Origin: Chitinophaga flava
GTDB taxonomy: Bacteria; Bacteroidota; Bacteroidia; Chitinophagales; Chitinophagaceae
Assembly: GCF_003308995.1 (NCBI RefSeq)
Contig: NZ_QFFJ01000002.1
Location: 1,612,001-1,676,000 of the forward strand
DNA: 64,000 nt
Reading direction: 5' to 3'
This document shows, one piece after another, positions 9,920 to 17,518 of the stretch. The position numbers and the translations under genes are program-made. Position 1 is the stretch's first letter; the number at the start of each line of letters is the position of its first letter. The notes under the pieces are model-generated. The model saw only the letters and a list, made by a program, of their open reading frames with translations. It did no database searches and had not been told where the DNA came from.

Positions 9920-10245
9920 CTATTGAAATTCGAGCATCACCTTTATCTGTTCATTTCTGAACAACGGAACACCCTTGCCTAACACTACCGGATGCACCTA
10001 TAAATGATACTCGTCTACCAGTTCCTCCTGTAGACATGCACTCACCAACCGCCCGCTGCTATATACCAGGATATTTTCTGGCGCGGCGCTTTCAGTATAC
10101 CCTCAATAAACTGCAGAGTGCCCTTCACCTGCCGGCTGTTGCTCCAGGTCAGCTGCTGCGGCGCTTTGGAATACACCACCTTCAGTGAGGTCCCGTTCAA
10201 GGCAATAAAAGATAAGCCTTCCAGTTCAAAAGTAGCTATCATCAA
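9920..10245 (-). pseudogene. Decayed RibD-C/DHFR-like reductase (C-terminal part)
   Basis: The minus strand carries the C-terminal half of a dihydrofolate-reductase-like (RibD C-terminal) protein in two frames. From 10245 one reads LKVVYSKAPQQLTWSNSRQV up to about 10085. The match then continues in another frame as ENILVYSSGRLVSACLQEEL and VDEYHL, followed by an in-frame TAG at the codon where Phe or Leu is expected, then VHPVVLGKGVPLFR and a final stop at 9920-9922. The phrases VDEYHLxVHPVVLGKGxPLF and VYGSGxLVSxL are family signatures. The N-terminal half, which binds cofactor and begins the fold, is absent; the AraC gene occupies its place. One frameshift, one nonsense codon and a 5' truncation make this a pseudogene. 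Confidence 0.8.
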
Positions 10246-10340
10246 TGTACCTTCGGGTAATGGCGCCCCGGCGCCGGAATTATAATAAGGAAGCAGCCGT
10301 GTAAGCCAGCGACCGCTAAATCTTTTAAAACAGAGCCTGT

Positions 10341-11117
10341 ATGGACCAACTGGGTACCGGAGCCTTTCTGGGTGTCAGCAAAGCCAACTATCACCTTTCC
10401 GGCATCATACTGTCGGAAATCGTATATAACTCCCGTGTATCGGAAGAATGGCATCATCATGCCAATCCGCATTGTTCGCTCATTCTGGAAGGTGGTAATC
10501 TTGAACACCGCCAGCACCGGCAGCAGGATGCCCTGCCAGGGCAGTTGCTTCGTTATGCTGCCGGCGAAGTACACCGTAACCTGCATACACTGCATCCTTC
10601 GCGTAACCTTAATCTGGAACTGGAACCTACTTTTTTCAAAACCTATGATTTGCCGGAAATGACCTGGGAAACTATTGCGGAGCATGACCTGCAACTGGCT
10701 GTGCTGAAGTTGTACCACGCATGCAGCATGCAGGAAGGTACCCTGGCACATACATCCCTGCTCAGTTTGTGGGGGCAGCAGCCGGAGCGCCCGGGTAAAG
10801 GTTTGCCGGCATGGGCCGTCCGCATCAGGGAGCTGTTACAGGACCAATGGGATACTCCTTTTACGCTGGCTTCTCTGTCAGCGCAGGTGGGTGTACATCC
10901 GGTAACGGTGTCCAGGTATTTCCCTTTATATTTTCATTGTACGCTGGGAGAATATCTCCGGAAAATAAAAGTAGCACATTCACTGGCACTCGTGCGCAAT
11001 AAAGAAAATTCACTGACGAATATAGCCCTCCAATGTGGCTTCTACGACCAGAGCCATTTTATCCGCAGCTTCAGGCTGTATACCGGGTACCGCCCGGGAG
11101 TGTTCCGGAAATTATGA
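10341..11117 (+). CDS. AraC-family transcriptional regulator
   Basis: A 258-residue regulator. An N-terminal cupin-like sensor part (EEWHHHANPHCSLILEGG, about 35-60) is followed by a C-terminal double helix-turn-helix (about 160-258). The first helix pair is FTLASLSAQVGVHPVTVSRY and the second SLTNIALQCGFYDQSHFIRS, ending with the family signature YTGYRPGVFRKL. The ligand is unknown. It is followed 75 bp downstream by an S41 peptidase gene with its own -7 box, so co-regulation is possible but a shared transcript is not required. The start at 10341 lies close to the truncation point of the reductase pseudogene, so a rearrangement probably placed this gene here. Confidence 0.9.
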   Translation: MDQLGTGAFLGVSKANYHLSGIILSEIVYNSRVSEEWHHHANPHCSLILEGGNLEHRQHRQQDALPGQLLRYAAGEVHRNLHTLHPSRNLNLELEPTFFKTYDLPEMTWETIAEHDLQLAVLKLYHACSMQEGTLAHTSLLSLWGQQPERPGKGLPAWAVRIRELLQDQWDTPFTLASLSAQVGVHPVTVSRYFPLYFHCTLGEYLRKIKVAHSLALVRNKENSLTNIALQCGFYDQSHFIRSFRLYTGYRPGVFRKL

Positions 11118-11164
11118 CGTGAGGTCACGCTAATCTCATACAATTTTTCCTCACAGGTACGTGA

Positions 11165-11172
11165 TAGCTTTG
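11165..11172 (+). promoter_or_regulatory. -7 promoter box for the S41 peptidase
   Basis: TAGCTTTG matches the Bacteroidota consensus TAnnTTTG, 19 bases before the ATG at 11192. A T-run at 11144-11148 lies about where a -33 box is expected. Confidence 0.5.
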
Positions 11173-11191
11173 TGATATCAATTCTGTCTAC

Positions 11192-12175
11192 ATGAGAATA
11201 TTACCATGCCTTGTAAGCCTATGTCTGTGCTTATCGACTGCATCTGCACAAATACTGTCTGAAAAACAGCAACGGGAAGTCCTAATCCGTTCTGCGGAAT
11301 TAATGGAGCAACATTATGTATACCCCAACAAAGGGAAGTTGTTGTCTGCGGCTTTGTTAAAGGCTGGCAAAGACCGGGCATATGCTGCTATTGACAGCGT
11401 AAAAGCTTTTTCCAGCGCGGTAACTGCTTTGTTGCAGCAAACGGTGAAAGATGGCCATATCTATCTGCGATATGATCCTGCGGTGGTGAAAGACCTGCAG
11501 GCGCCCAAAGGGAATACAGATAGTTTACCAGACCCGTTTTATTATGGAGAAAGGGCAGAGAAGAATAACTATGGTTTTCAGGAGATAAAAATCCTGCCGG
11601 GTGGTGTGGGTTATCTGCGTTTGTCGGAAATAAATCTTTCTGCTAAGAGTGTTGTGATGTTAAAGGCAGCGATGGAGCTACTGCGGCATACGCGGGCACT
11701 GGTGCTGGACCTGCGTGATAATGGCGGCGGGGGCAGCGATATGGGATTGGTGCTGGAAGGCTGTTTTGTGCCGGCAGGCACTCCGCTGCTGGAGGTGCAG
11801 AAAAGAGAAGGAGCTGTAACGCAGGAGAAAGCTGTGACGGCTGGCCCGGAATATAAGTACGAACAACCTCTGTATGTGCTCGTCAATGGCAGAACCGCTT
11901 CTGCAGCAGAAGCTTTCCCATTTGTTATGCAGCGGCTGAAACGGGCGGTGATAGTAGGGCAGCGCACAGCGGGGGCTGCACATATGAATGAGTGGTATCC
12001 TGCCGGAAATGGTTTTTTCCTGTCTGTAGCAGTTGCTGCACCGGTGTTTCCCGGAACAGATATTTCCTGGGAGCGGACCGGCGTACAGCCGGATTTTGTT
12101 ACTGTCAACAGAGAAGATGATCTACCCCTGGTGTTGCGGCTGATAGCAGAGCACCACGATGCCGCACGCAAATGA
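11192..12175 (+). CDS. Secreted S41-family (tail-specific-like) peptidase
   Basis: A 327-residue protein with a signal peptide (residues 1-19, ending STASAQ). The S41 catalytic domain is shown by VLDLRDNGGGGSDMG (about 171-185) and the nucleophile motif NGRTASAAEAFPF (about 232-244), followed by VGQRTAGAA and the closing GVQPDF. There is no clear PDZ domain, so this is a compact S41 member. It is probably a periplasmic or surface serine peptidase of unknown substrate. Its 3' end overlaps the 3' end of the convergent reductase gene by 54 bp, an unusually long tail-to-tail overlap of two apparently intact genes. Confidence 0.88.
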   Translation: MRILPCLVSLCLCLSTASAQILSEKQQREVLIRSAELMEQHYVYPNKGKLLSAALLKAGKDRAYAAIDSVKAFSSAVTALLQQTVKDGHIYLRYDPAVVKDLQAPKGNTDSLPDPFYYGERAEKNNYGFQEIKILPGGVGYLRLSEINLSAKSVVMLKAAMELLRHTRALVLDLRDNGGGGSDMGLVLEGCFVPAGTPLLEVQKREGAVTQEKAVTAGPEYKYEQPLYVLVNGRTASAAEAFPFVMQRLKRAVIVGQRTAGAAHMNEWYPAGNGFFLSVAVAAPVFPGTDISWERTGVQPDFVTVNREDDLPLVLRLIAEHHDAARK

Positions 12176-12694
12176 GGTGGTGCTAATCAGTTTCATGGAT
12201 AATTTTTGTTCCAGCAGATGGAAGATGGGCAAGCCTTTTCCGAGTGCAACAGGATTTATGAAGAGATGGTATTCATCGATGAGGTTGCGGGTTATAAGAC
12301 TTGCGGCCATGCCACTGCCTCCATAGGTGATGATATCTCCTCCGGAGGATCTTTTCAACCGGTTGATTTCTTCTTCCAGATTTTCATTGATCAGGACGGT
12401 GTTTTTCCAGCCATGTTCTGTTTGTGTACGGGAGAAGACCACCTTTTCCGTATCATTCATTTTATGGGTGAAGATGTCGGCCACATCAGGATCACCGGCG
12501 CGGGCTGCCCAGGTGGGAATGAAGTGGTCGGCCAGCTTACGGCCGATGAGGATGAGGTCTACCGGAGCTGTGAGCTCCATCACATAGTTTTTCAGCTCCT
12601 CGTCCCAGTCGGAGATAGGCCAGTCCATTTCACCATTGGGACCGGCAACAAAACCATCAATGCTCACCTGCATCTGTAGCTTCAATTTTCTCAT
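12122..12694 (-). CDS. Dihydrofolate-reductase-family (RibD C-terminal) protein
   Basis: A 190-residue cytoplasmic oxidoreductase of the YyaP/YwjB type. The N-terminal signature is MQVSIDGFVAGPNGEMDW, the central nucleotide-binding part includes DLILIGRKLADHF, and the C-terminal part ITYGGSGMAASLI plus DEYHLFINPVALGKGLPIF matches the decayed copy at 9920-10245. The family binds NADPH, but the physiological substrate of these stand-alone proteins is not established; true folate reduction is unlikely to be the role. The last 18 codons overlap the convergent S41 gene. Start ATG at 12694, with a -7 box just upstream. Confidence 0.88.
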   Translation of the reverse strand: MRKLKLQMQVSIDGFVAGPNGEMDWPISDWDEELKNYVMELTAPVDLILIGRKLADHFIPTWAARAGDPDVADIFTHKMNDTEKVVFSRTQTEHGWKNTVLINENLEEEINRLKRSSGGDIITYGGSGMAASLITRNLIDEYHLFINPVALGKGLPIFHLLEQKLSMKLISTTSFACGIVVLCYQPQHQG

Positions 12695-12712
12695 AGGATA
12701 TTGTTTGTACTA

Positions 12713-12720
12713 CAAACTTA
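12713..12720 (-). promoter_or_regulatory. -7 promoter box for the reductase gene
   Basis: On the minus strand this reads TAAGTTTG, 18 bases before the ATG at 12694. A TTGA lies 17 bp further upstream as a plausible -33 element. Confidence 0.5.
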
Positions 12721-12778
12721 CAGGATCTGAATCGTTTCAACGGGGGGCTAATACGCCAAACTTGCGGCATAAAAACAT

Positions 12779-14152
12779 TTATCGCAGGATCTCTGCTGCC
12801 AGCTGTTTTTTACGGGATATTGACGGCAGGAAGAGCAGGATCATCAATACACAGCTGGCAACGGCAAACCATGCCATCAGATGAAAGCTTTTGTCTGAGA
12901 TGCCTTGGCGGTATAGTGTTTTCAGCTGTGAGCCGGAAAGGATGGCCCCCAGATAACCGAAGGTGCGGTATAATCCGAAGGATATACCTATTTGTCCGGG
13001 TGGTGCTTCGGCATACAACGAAGCCTGGTTAGCAATAGGATTGATACCGGTGGATAGTCCTACCAGCAGGGTGATGCCGGTGAGCAGATAAAGTGATATG
13101 TCTGCATGAACCGCAAATAAAGCTGCGCAGGTCATGGCTGTACATAGGATACCGGCCACGTTTTTCAGGAGCAGGCTATCGTATCGGGAAATGATTAGTC
13201 CTGCAGCTGCGGATGCCAGCGACATGGGTAATAACAAAAGACCGGTGTGCGCGGGAGAAATATGCTTCACGCTTTCCATCCATTGCGGCAATGAAAATAA
13301 CAACAGGTACATAACGTAACTGGCGGCCATGCCACTGATATATACCATTAACAAAGATGGTTGCCTGGCAAACAGGCGTACATCTATGAATGGGTTGTTT
13401 TGCCGGCGTTCCCATATGACGAGTGACAACAGCAGTGCCAGCAGCAGGCCTGTGCCGCTCCAGGAAAAGGTAGGACGCAGTAACAACAATAACAGTGTTA
13501 ATAAGGTGCTGCTGAAGAGCAGAATCCCGGGAGCATCCAGTCTGGCGGGCAGCTGGCGTATGCTGATTGGTTCTGCTGGCGGGGTATCCGGCAATGCACG
13601 GGCTAGCCAGAGGGCTACTAATACCCAAGGAATGTTGATGAAGAAAATACCTTTCCAGCCCAGTGTTTGTGAGAGTAGTCCGCCCAGTACGGGGCCCAGG
13701 GCCATACTTCCCAGCCCTGCTACGGAAATGATACCGAGTACAGAGCCGGGTACTGCCCGGCCTTCATCTGCATATTTTTTATTGACCAGCGCCATGGCAG
13801 ATGGGTAGGCGGCAGAGGTGCCGAGTCCCAATATTACCCTGGAGACGATGAGCCAGCTGAAGGATGGTGCGAAGGTGCCGATTATGCCGGCCATCAGCAC
13901 CAGCAGAAAGCCGAGCTGGTTTATTTTCCTGGGGCTGTAGAGGTCTGCCAGTCTTCCCATCAGTGGCAGGCCAATGGTGGAAGTGAGGTACTGTGGCGTG
14001 ATAAGGAAGGCGCCGTCGCTGATGTTCCTGCCGAACGACTGGCAGATGGTTGTGAGTGCTGTTGCCAGCATGGTGGAGTTAAGCGGGTTCATCATGGTGC
14101 CGAGTACCAACGGCGCCATAAACTTAACGGATATACGATCTTTATTTTTCAC
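12779..14152 (-). CDS. MFS transporter, DHA2-like multidrug efflux family
   Basis: A 457-residue, very hydrophobic protein with about 12-14 membrane segments. The family signature between segments 2 and 3 is GRLADLYSPRKINQLG, and the motif C-like stretch is GLGSMALGPVLGGLLSQTLGW. The start is a GTG at 14152 overlapping the end of the isochorismatase-like gene by 11 bases; an ATG at codon 12 (14119) is the alternative. Together with marR and the isochorismatase-like gene it forms a three-gene operon of a layout often used for drug or aromatic-compound efflux. Substrate unknown. Confidence 0.88.
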   Translation of the reverse strand: MKNKDRISVKFMAPLVLGTMMNPLNSTMLATALTTICQSFGRNISDGAFLITPQYLTSTIGLPLMGRLADLYSPRKINQLGFLLVLMAGIIGTFAPSFSWLIVSRVILGLGTSAAYPSAMALVNKKYADEGRAVPGSVLGIISVAGLGSMALGPVLGGLLSQTLGWKGIFFINIPWVLVALWLARALPDTPPAEPISIRQLPARLDAPGILLFSSTLLTLLLLLLRPTFSWSGTGLLLALLLSLVIWERRQNNPFIDVRLFARQPSLLMVYISGMAASYVMYLLLFSLPQWMESVKHISPAHTGLLLLPMSLASAAAGLIISRYDSLLLKNVAGILCTAMTCAALFAVHADISLYLLTGITLLVGLSTGINPIANQASLYAEAPPGQIGISFGLYRTFGYLGAILSGSQLKTLYRQGISDKSFHLMAWFAVASCVLMILLFLPSISRKKQLAAEILR

Positions 14153-14747
14153 TTACGCTCAGATGATGCAGGATGTCTGCGGTGGTGCCTGTTTCTCCGA
14201 TGCGGGGGAAGATGTATCGCAGGCTGTTTTCGTGGCATGCGAGCTGGGTGTCGGTCATGGCGTCGGTGGCAAAGGTGATGTTGAGTCCGTTTTCGTTGGC
14301 TGTTCTGGCGGTGCTTTCCACGCCAATGCTGGTAGAAACACCTGCCAGCACAATGCCGGTGATGTTTTTCTCTTGCAGGATGCTGAGCAGTGGTGTGTGG
14401 GCAAAGGCGTTCCAGGTGGTTTTAGTGATACGGATGTCTTCGGGTTGTATATTGATTTCCGGCACGATGTTGAAGAATCCGCCGGCAGTCATCGCTTCCA
14501 GGCGTTGTTTTTGTGCTGCCGGATCTTTAGGCATGGAGCTGACTTCAGCTCTTACCATCATAGCAGGAGAGCCTATCGGGTTTACATGTACTACCACTAC
14601 TGGCAGTCCGGCTTTGCGGAAAGCAGCCGCCAGCAGGGCGGCGTTGTGTACAACGGCGGCTATAGGGTGGGCTAAAGCCATGCTGGTGACGCCCAACTGG
14701 AAGTCGATGAGCACCAGGGCGGTGTTTTTGTCGATACGGGTTATCAT
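14142..14747 (-). CDS. Isochorismatase-like hydrolase lacking the cysteine nucleophile
   Basis: A 201-residue Rossmann-like hydrolase. Asp15 (LVLIDFQLG) and Lys109 (IRITKTTWNAF) are the expected catalytic acid and lysine. At the cysteine position of the usual T-x-x-C-V-x-x-T-A motif the sequence is TSIGVESTA, so Gly142 replaces Cys. Cysteine amidases of the superfamily need this Cys, whereas true isochorismatases such as EntB and PhzD also lack it. Either vinyl-ether hydrolysis or loss of activity is possible. The gene is 12 bp after marR and overlaps the MFS gene, so the three are co-transcribed. Confidence 0.85.
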   Translation of the reverse strand: MITRIDKNTALVLIDFQLGVTSMALAHPIAAVVHNAALLAAAFRKAGLPVVVVHVNPIGSPAMMVRAEVSSMPKDPAAQKQRLEAMTAGGFFNIVPEINIQPEDIRITKTTWNAFAHTPLLSILQEKNITGIVLAGVSTSIGVESTARTANENGLNITFATDAMTDTQLACHENSLRYIFPRIGETGTTADILHHLSVSEK

Positions 14748-14759
14748 GGTCCGTTTGTT

Positions 14760-15188
14760 TTATTTATAGTCAGCTATTTTGCTGAGCAGGGGCAACGCTT
14801 CTGCCAGCATCTTTTTTTCTTTTTCCGTGAGGGTGTTGTTGATGGCGGTGGCCAGCCATTCGTCGCGCTCAGACCGGGATTTGTCTACCATCTTTTTCCC
14901 TTTTGCAGTAATGGATACCAGCACTTTACGCTTGTCATCTTCAGAAGGTGTACGGACGATGAGTGTTTCCGCTTCCAGGTTGTTGAGCATCTGTGACATG
15001 GACTGGTTTTTTACTTTCACCAGCTCTGCCAGCTCAGAAGGGAATAGCGGCCCCTGGTGGTAAACATGAGACATGACAGTCATTTCACTGAAAGACAGTT
15101 CTCCCGTAGAATACACCTGCTTGCGCAGCCGTTTGGTAAGGTGGGAGATGCAGGTACGTAGTGAAGATGCTGTTGCTAATGTGTTCAT
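14760..15188 (-). CDS. MarR-family transcriptional regulator
   Basis: A 142-residue winged-helix regulator. The recognition region is FPSELAELVKVKNQSMSQML followed by the wing VRTPSEDDKRKVLVSITAKG, both standard for MarR. It heads the marR / isochorismatase-like / MFS operon and probably represses it until a small aromatic ligand binds. A palindrome at 15205-15220 between the -7 box and the start codon is the likely autoregulatory operator. Confidence 0.92.
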   Translation of the reverse strand: MNTLATASSLRTCISHLTKRLRKQVYSTGELSFSEMTVMSHVYHQGPLFPSELAELVKVKNQSMSQMLNNLEAETLIVRTPSEDDKRKVLVSITAKGKKMVDKSRSERDEWLATAINNTLTEKEKKMLAEALPLLSKIADYK

Positions 15189-15204
15189 ATTTATATTATG
15201 TAGA

Positions 15205-15220
15205 TAAACTAATAAGTTTA
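15205..15220. promoter_or_regulatory. Candidate MarR operator
   Basis: TAAACTAATAAGTTTA has 6-bp perfect arms around a 4-base centre. It lies 17 bases upstream of the marR ATG and just downstream of the -7 box, where bound repressor would block transcription. Confidence 0.55.
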
Positions 15221-15225
15221 CCTTA

Positions 15226-15233
15226 CAAAATTA
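15226..15233 (-). promoter_or_regulatory. -7 promoter box for the marR operon
   Basis: Reads TAATTTTG on the minus strand, 37 bases upstream of the marR ATG at 15188. Confidence 0.5.
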
Positions 15234-15282
15234 CTGAGAGGATTTTTATCTACCAAAAAAAATAAAAACAGCAGGGGAGCAT

Positions 15283-15360
15283 CTCTCTATAAAAAACATG
15301 GAAAGCTTCTCCATAAAACAGCAGGTTTCTCTATAGAAGTACAAGGTAAACTTCTCCATA
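15283..15360. repeat. Four short direct repeats in the marR upstream gap
   Basis: The 334-bp gap between marR and the next gene holds four copies of a TTCTCYATA-like nonamer at 15283 (CTCTCTATA), 15307, 15327 and 15352, spaced 24, 20 and 25 bases apart. AAACAGCAGG also occurs twice (about 15266 and 15316). The spacing suggests sites on roughly one face of the helix. Nothing else was recognised in the gap beyond the marR promoter. Confidence 0.4.
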
Positions 15361-15522
15361 AAGCTTCTCTGTTCTTAATGGCTCCAAAATTCCGCTTTTC
15401 AGCGCTACCATTTTCGGCAAGAAGTCAATCTCCTTAAAACATAAGGCCAATAAGCATTCCCTCTGATCATCCTCCGGTAAAAAGAAAAAATAATTACCTT
15501 AAGGGCACTAAACTGTTTCCCT

Positions 15523-16302
15523 ATGCCGATCATCAGGATGATCCTATTACTATTGGTATTTTGTTGTATTGGCAAAGTGTATGGCCAGACGATCCAGCAG
15601 GCTGAGTTTAATAAACTGGGGCTGATCGTAAAGGAGGAAAGGTCGGTATCCCGCCTGACTAAACGGTTAGACACTTTGCTGAAGCACTATATGCCTTCCA
15701 GAAGTCAGGTGGTAAAGAATATTCACAGACCACTGGATGTAGGTTTTTACCATATCCGCTATCAGGTATCTTACTGGCCGATGAACTATTTTATAAACAT
15801 GCTGGTGAGAAATGATTCCGTATTTATGCTGACGGCCTATAGTTGTGAGGACCTGTGGAGGAAAGCGTCAGATTACAAAGATGCCCCTGAGCCGCTCCGG
15901 CTTTATCAGTACGATAGTGTGGGTGCTTCCACGTTTCTGCGGCTACGCAACCGGATATACGGATCAAAGAAAACACTGAATGACCTGGTCAATGAATTAT
16001 CTGCCAACACGATGTACGCTATGAATTGTGGTTTCGCGAACCAGTTAACAAGCAGAGGTAAGTATATTCATGCATTGATTGAAGAAGAGAATTCATTTCC
16101 TGAAATTGCGCGCATGCTACAACACCTGTTGCCCGAAGAACAGGCCTATGGCGTGACAGCCATAGATATACTGCTCAAAAGAGGAGTAGATATTGATGAC
16201 AGGAATTATCTGCTTTACCAACATATCAGAAAGCGGAATACGGCTGTTTATAATTGTTTTGGTTGTTTAGCAGGGCTGGTAGAGCCGCTATATAATAATT
16301 AA
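15523..16302 (+). CDS. Secreted protein of unknown function
   Basis: A 259-residue protein with a clear signal peptide (MPIIRMILLLLVFCCIGKVYGQ; Met6 is an alternative start). I do not recognise a domain. The mature part is mixed alpha/beta with LDVGFYHIRYQVSYWPMNYF in the middle and ends with a pair of cysteines in VYNCFGCLAGL. It stands alone between the marR upstream region and a terminator hairpin at 16313, and its direction opposes the protease cassette. It is likely expressed, since base composition and codon use look like the neighbours. Confidence 0.7.
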   Translation: MPIIRMILLLLVFCCIGKVYGQTIQQAEFNKLGLIVKEERSVSRLTKRLDTLLKHYMPSRSQVVKNIHRPLDVGFYHIRYQVSYWPMNYFINMLVRNDSVFMLTAYSCEDLWRKASDYKDAPEPLRLYQYDSVGASTFLRLRNRIYGSKKTLNDLVNELSANTMYAMNCGFANQLTSRGKYIHALIEEENSFPEIARMLQHLLPEEQAYGVTAIDILLKRGVDIDDRNYLLYQHIRKRNTAVYNCFGCLAGLVEPLYNN

Positions 16303-16312
16303 TTAAAACGGG

Positions 16313-16348
16313 GAAGCCGTCTCCCTGATGAGAGGCGGCTTCAATTTT
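16313..16348 (+). terminator. Rho-independent terminator
   Basis: GAAGCCGTCTC and GAGAGGCGGCTTC pair across CCTGAT with a small internal bulge, followed by AATTTTT. It lies 10 bp after the stop of the gene ending at 16302. Confidence 0.75.
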
Positions 16349-16360
16349 TCAGTCCGGGTG

Positions 16361-16936
16361 TTAATTCGGTATATTATATAATCTACACACCTCTTCATAG
16401 CTCATTTTGCTATAATCGGTGGCGGCGGTACGTGTGTTGGCTACACCGCCGGGTATAATCACGTACCGTACCATATTGGTGGTGGCGGGACTTCCATTGG
16501 GCACCACATCACAGATCACTCTGACGATATTCAGGAATAAGCCATACTGAAAGCGGTATTGCATATCTGCTCCGCCAAGGTTATAGTATATACTGGGCAG
16601 CAGTTTTGCAATGCCGGCTCCGTCGGGATCTGCTATGAACTTCATATATACGAGCACGACTCCTTTATCGATAACATCTTGTGTCACTTTAGGATCGTTT
16701 ATGTCGAAATAGAAGGTTTTTTTGCCGGTGCCTGTGGAGGTAGTAGAAGCGGTCCAGGTAGCAGTGGGCACCCATGGAGAATAGATGACATTGGCGCTGC
16801 CGGCCGGTCCTACCGGACCAGTAGTTCCGGTAGCCCCTGCAGGTCCTGCGGGCCCATCACTGCCTTTCTTACAACTATTGAGTGAAAGGGCTAGTATACT
16901 CATGAGGAGTACGCATGAGATGAATAAATTTCTCAT
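16361..16936 (-). CDS. Lipoprotein with a short collagen-like stretch
   Basis: A 191-residue protein with a lipoprotein signal (LSLNSC, Cys22) followed at once by Gly-x-y repeats (SDGPAGPAGATGTTGPVGPA, about 26-46). The rest is a beta-rich domain (WTASTTSTGTGKKTFYFDI, VVLVYMKFI) of unknown function. Such lipoproteins with a collagen-like linker are common in Chitinophagaceae, and the repeats probably serve as a spacer from the membrane. It is the last gene on the minus strand downstream of the CHAT protease, 28 bp after the unknown 155-residue gene. Shared regulation with the cassette is possible but not shown. Confidence 0.75.
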   Translation of the reverse strand: MRNLFISCVLLMSILALSLNSCKKGSDGPAGPAGATGTTGPVGPAGSANVIYSPWVPTATWTASTTSTGTGKKTFYFDINDPKVTQDVIDKGVVLVYMKFIADPDGAGIAKLLPSIYYNLGGADMQYRFQYGLFLNIVRVICDVVPNGSPATTNMVRYVIIPGGVANTRTAATDYSKMSYEEVCRLYNIPN

Positions 16937-16964
16937 TTCAATTAACTTTTACGATTAAAATAAA

Positions 16965-17432
16965 CTACTGGGAGAGCTGATCCAGACCGGCTTTGATCAG
17001 TATGTTGGCAGATGAATGAAAGGCACGTTTTAATGTTTCTACCTGCGCATGTTCTGCTGCAGTCATTAATTCATAACCTATCACCAGGTAATCGAGCGCA
17101 TCGAATTTCGGATGCGGCTTTTTAGGCCTTGGGCAAAGGTCATCCACAACATCGTCCATGAATTTGGACACTGACTGCGGATTGCTGTAGTGAATTACCT
17201 GAGTGTTATTGATGACATTGAAGGCAATGGCACGTGCATATGAAATGCCACTGTGTGCAATGTGAGTACCGTTTGCAGTAATATGGCCTATGCCACGGAT
17301 CACAGGGCCATAAGGACCATAAGGGCCATTATCATCGGGGTTTGGGAATTTGTCTATCAGGATCTTTACGAATGATAACACCTGGCGCTGCAAGGAGAAC
17401 TGTAAATTTTCTAAAGTGCTAACGTTTTCCAT
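16965..17432 (-). CDS. Protein of unknown function
   Basis: A 155-residue soluble protein without signal peptide or membrane segment. Visible features are an N-terminal helix, a proline/glycine-rich PNPDDNGPYGPYGPVIRG segment (about 31-48) and a helical C-terminus. No family recognised. It lies between the TPR-CHAT protease gene (86 bp upstream) and the collagen-like lipoprotein gene (28 bp downstream) on the same strand, which makes it a candidate client or partner of the protease cassette; this is inference from position only. Confidence 0.65.
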   Translation of the reverse strand: MENVSTLENLQFSLQRQVLSFVKILIDKFPNPDDNGPYGPYGPVIRGIGHITANGTHIAHSGISYARAIAFNVINNTQVIHYSNPQSVSKFMDDVVDDLCPRPKKPHPKFDALDYLVIGYELMTAAEHAQVETLKRAFHSSANILIKAGLDQLSQ

Positions 17433-17518
17433 TGTAATTTTTTTGGAGTGTAAATAATATATCCGGAGTACCGGTTAATAGTATTAGTCGGTGCAGGAGG
17501 AAAAAAGGGAAACAACGT

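Noticed and set aside
10242..10751. Minus-strand frame that might be the missing 5' half of the reductase pseudogene
   Set aside because: Its translation does not show the N-terminal reductase motifs (no SIDGF-like phrase) and is explained as the shadow of the AraC gene.
13974..14769. Two plus-strand frames across the isochorismatase-like and MFS genes
   Set aside because: Both are antisense to genes with clear family motifs and have no motif of their own.
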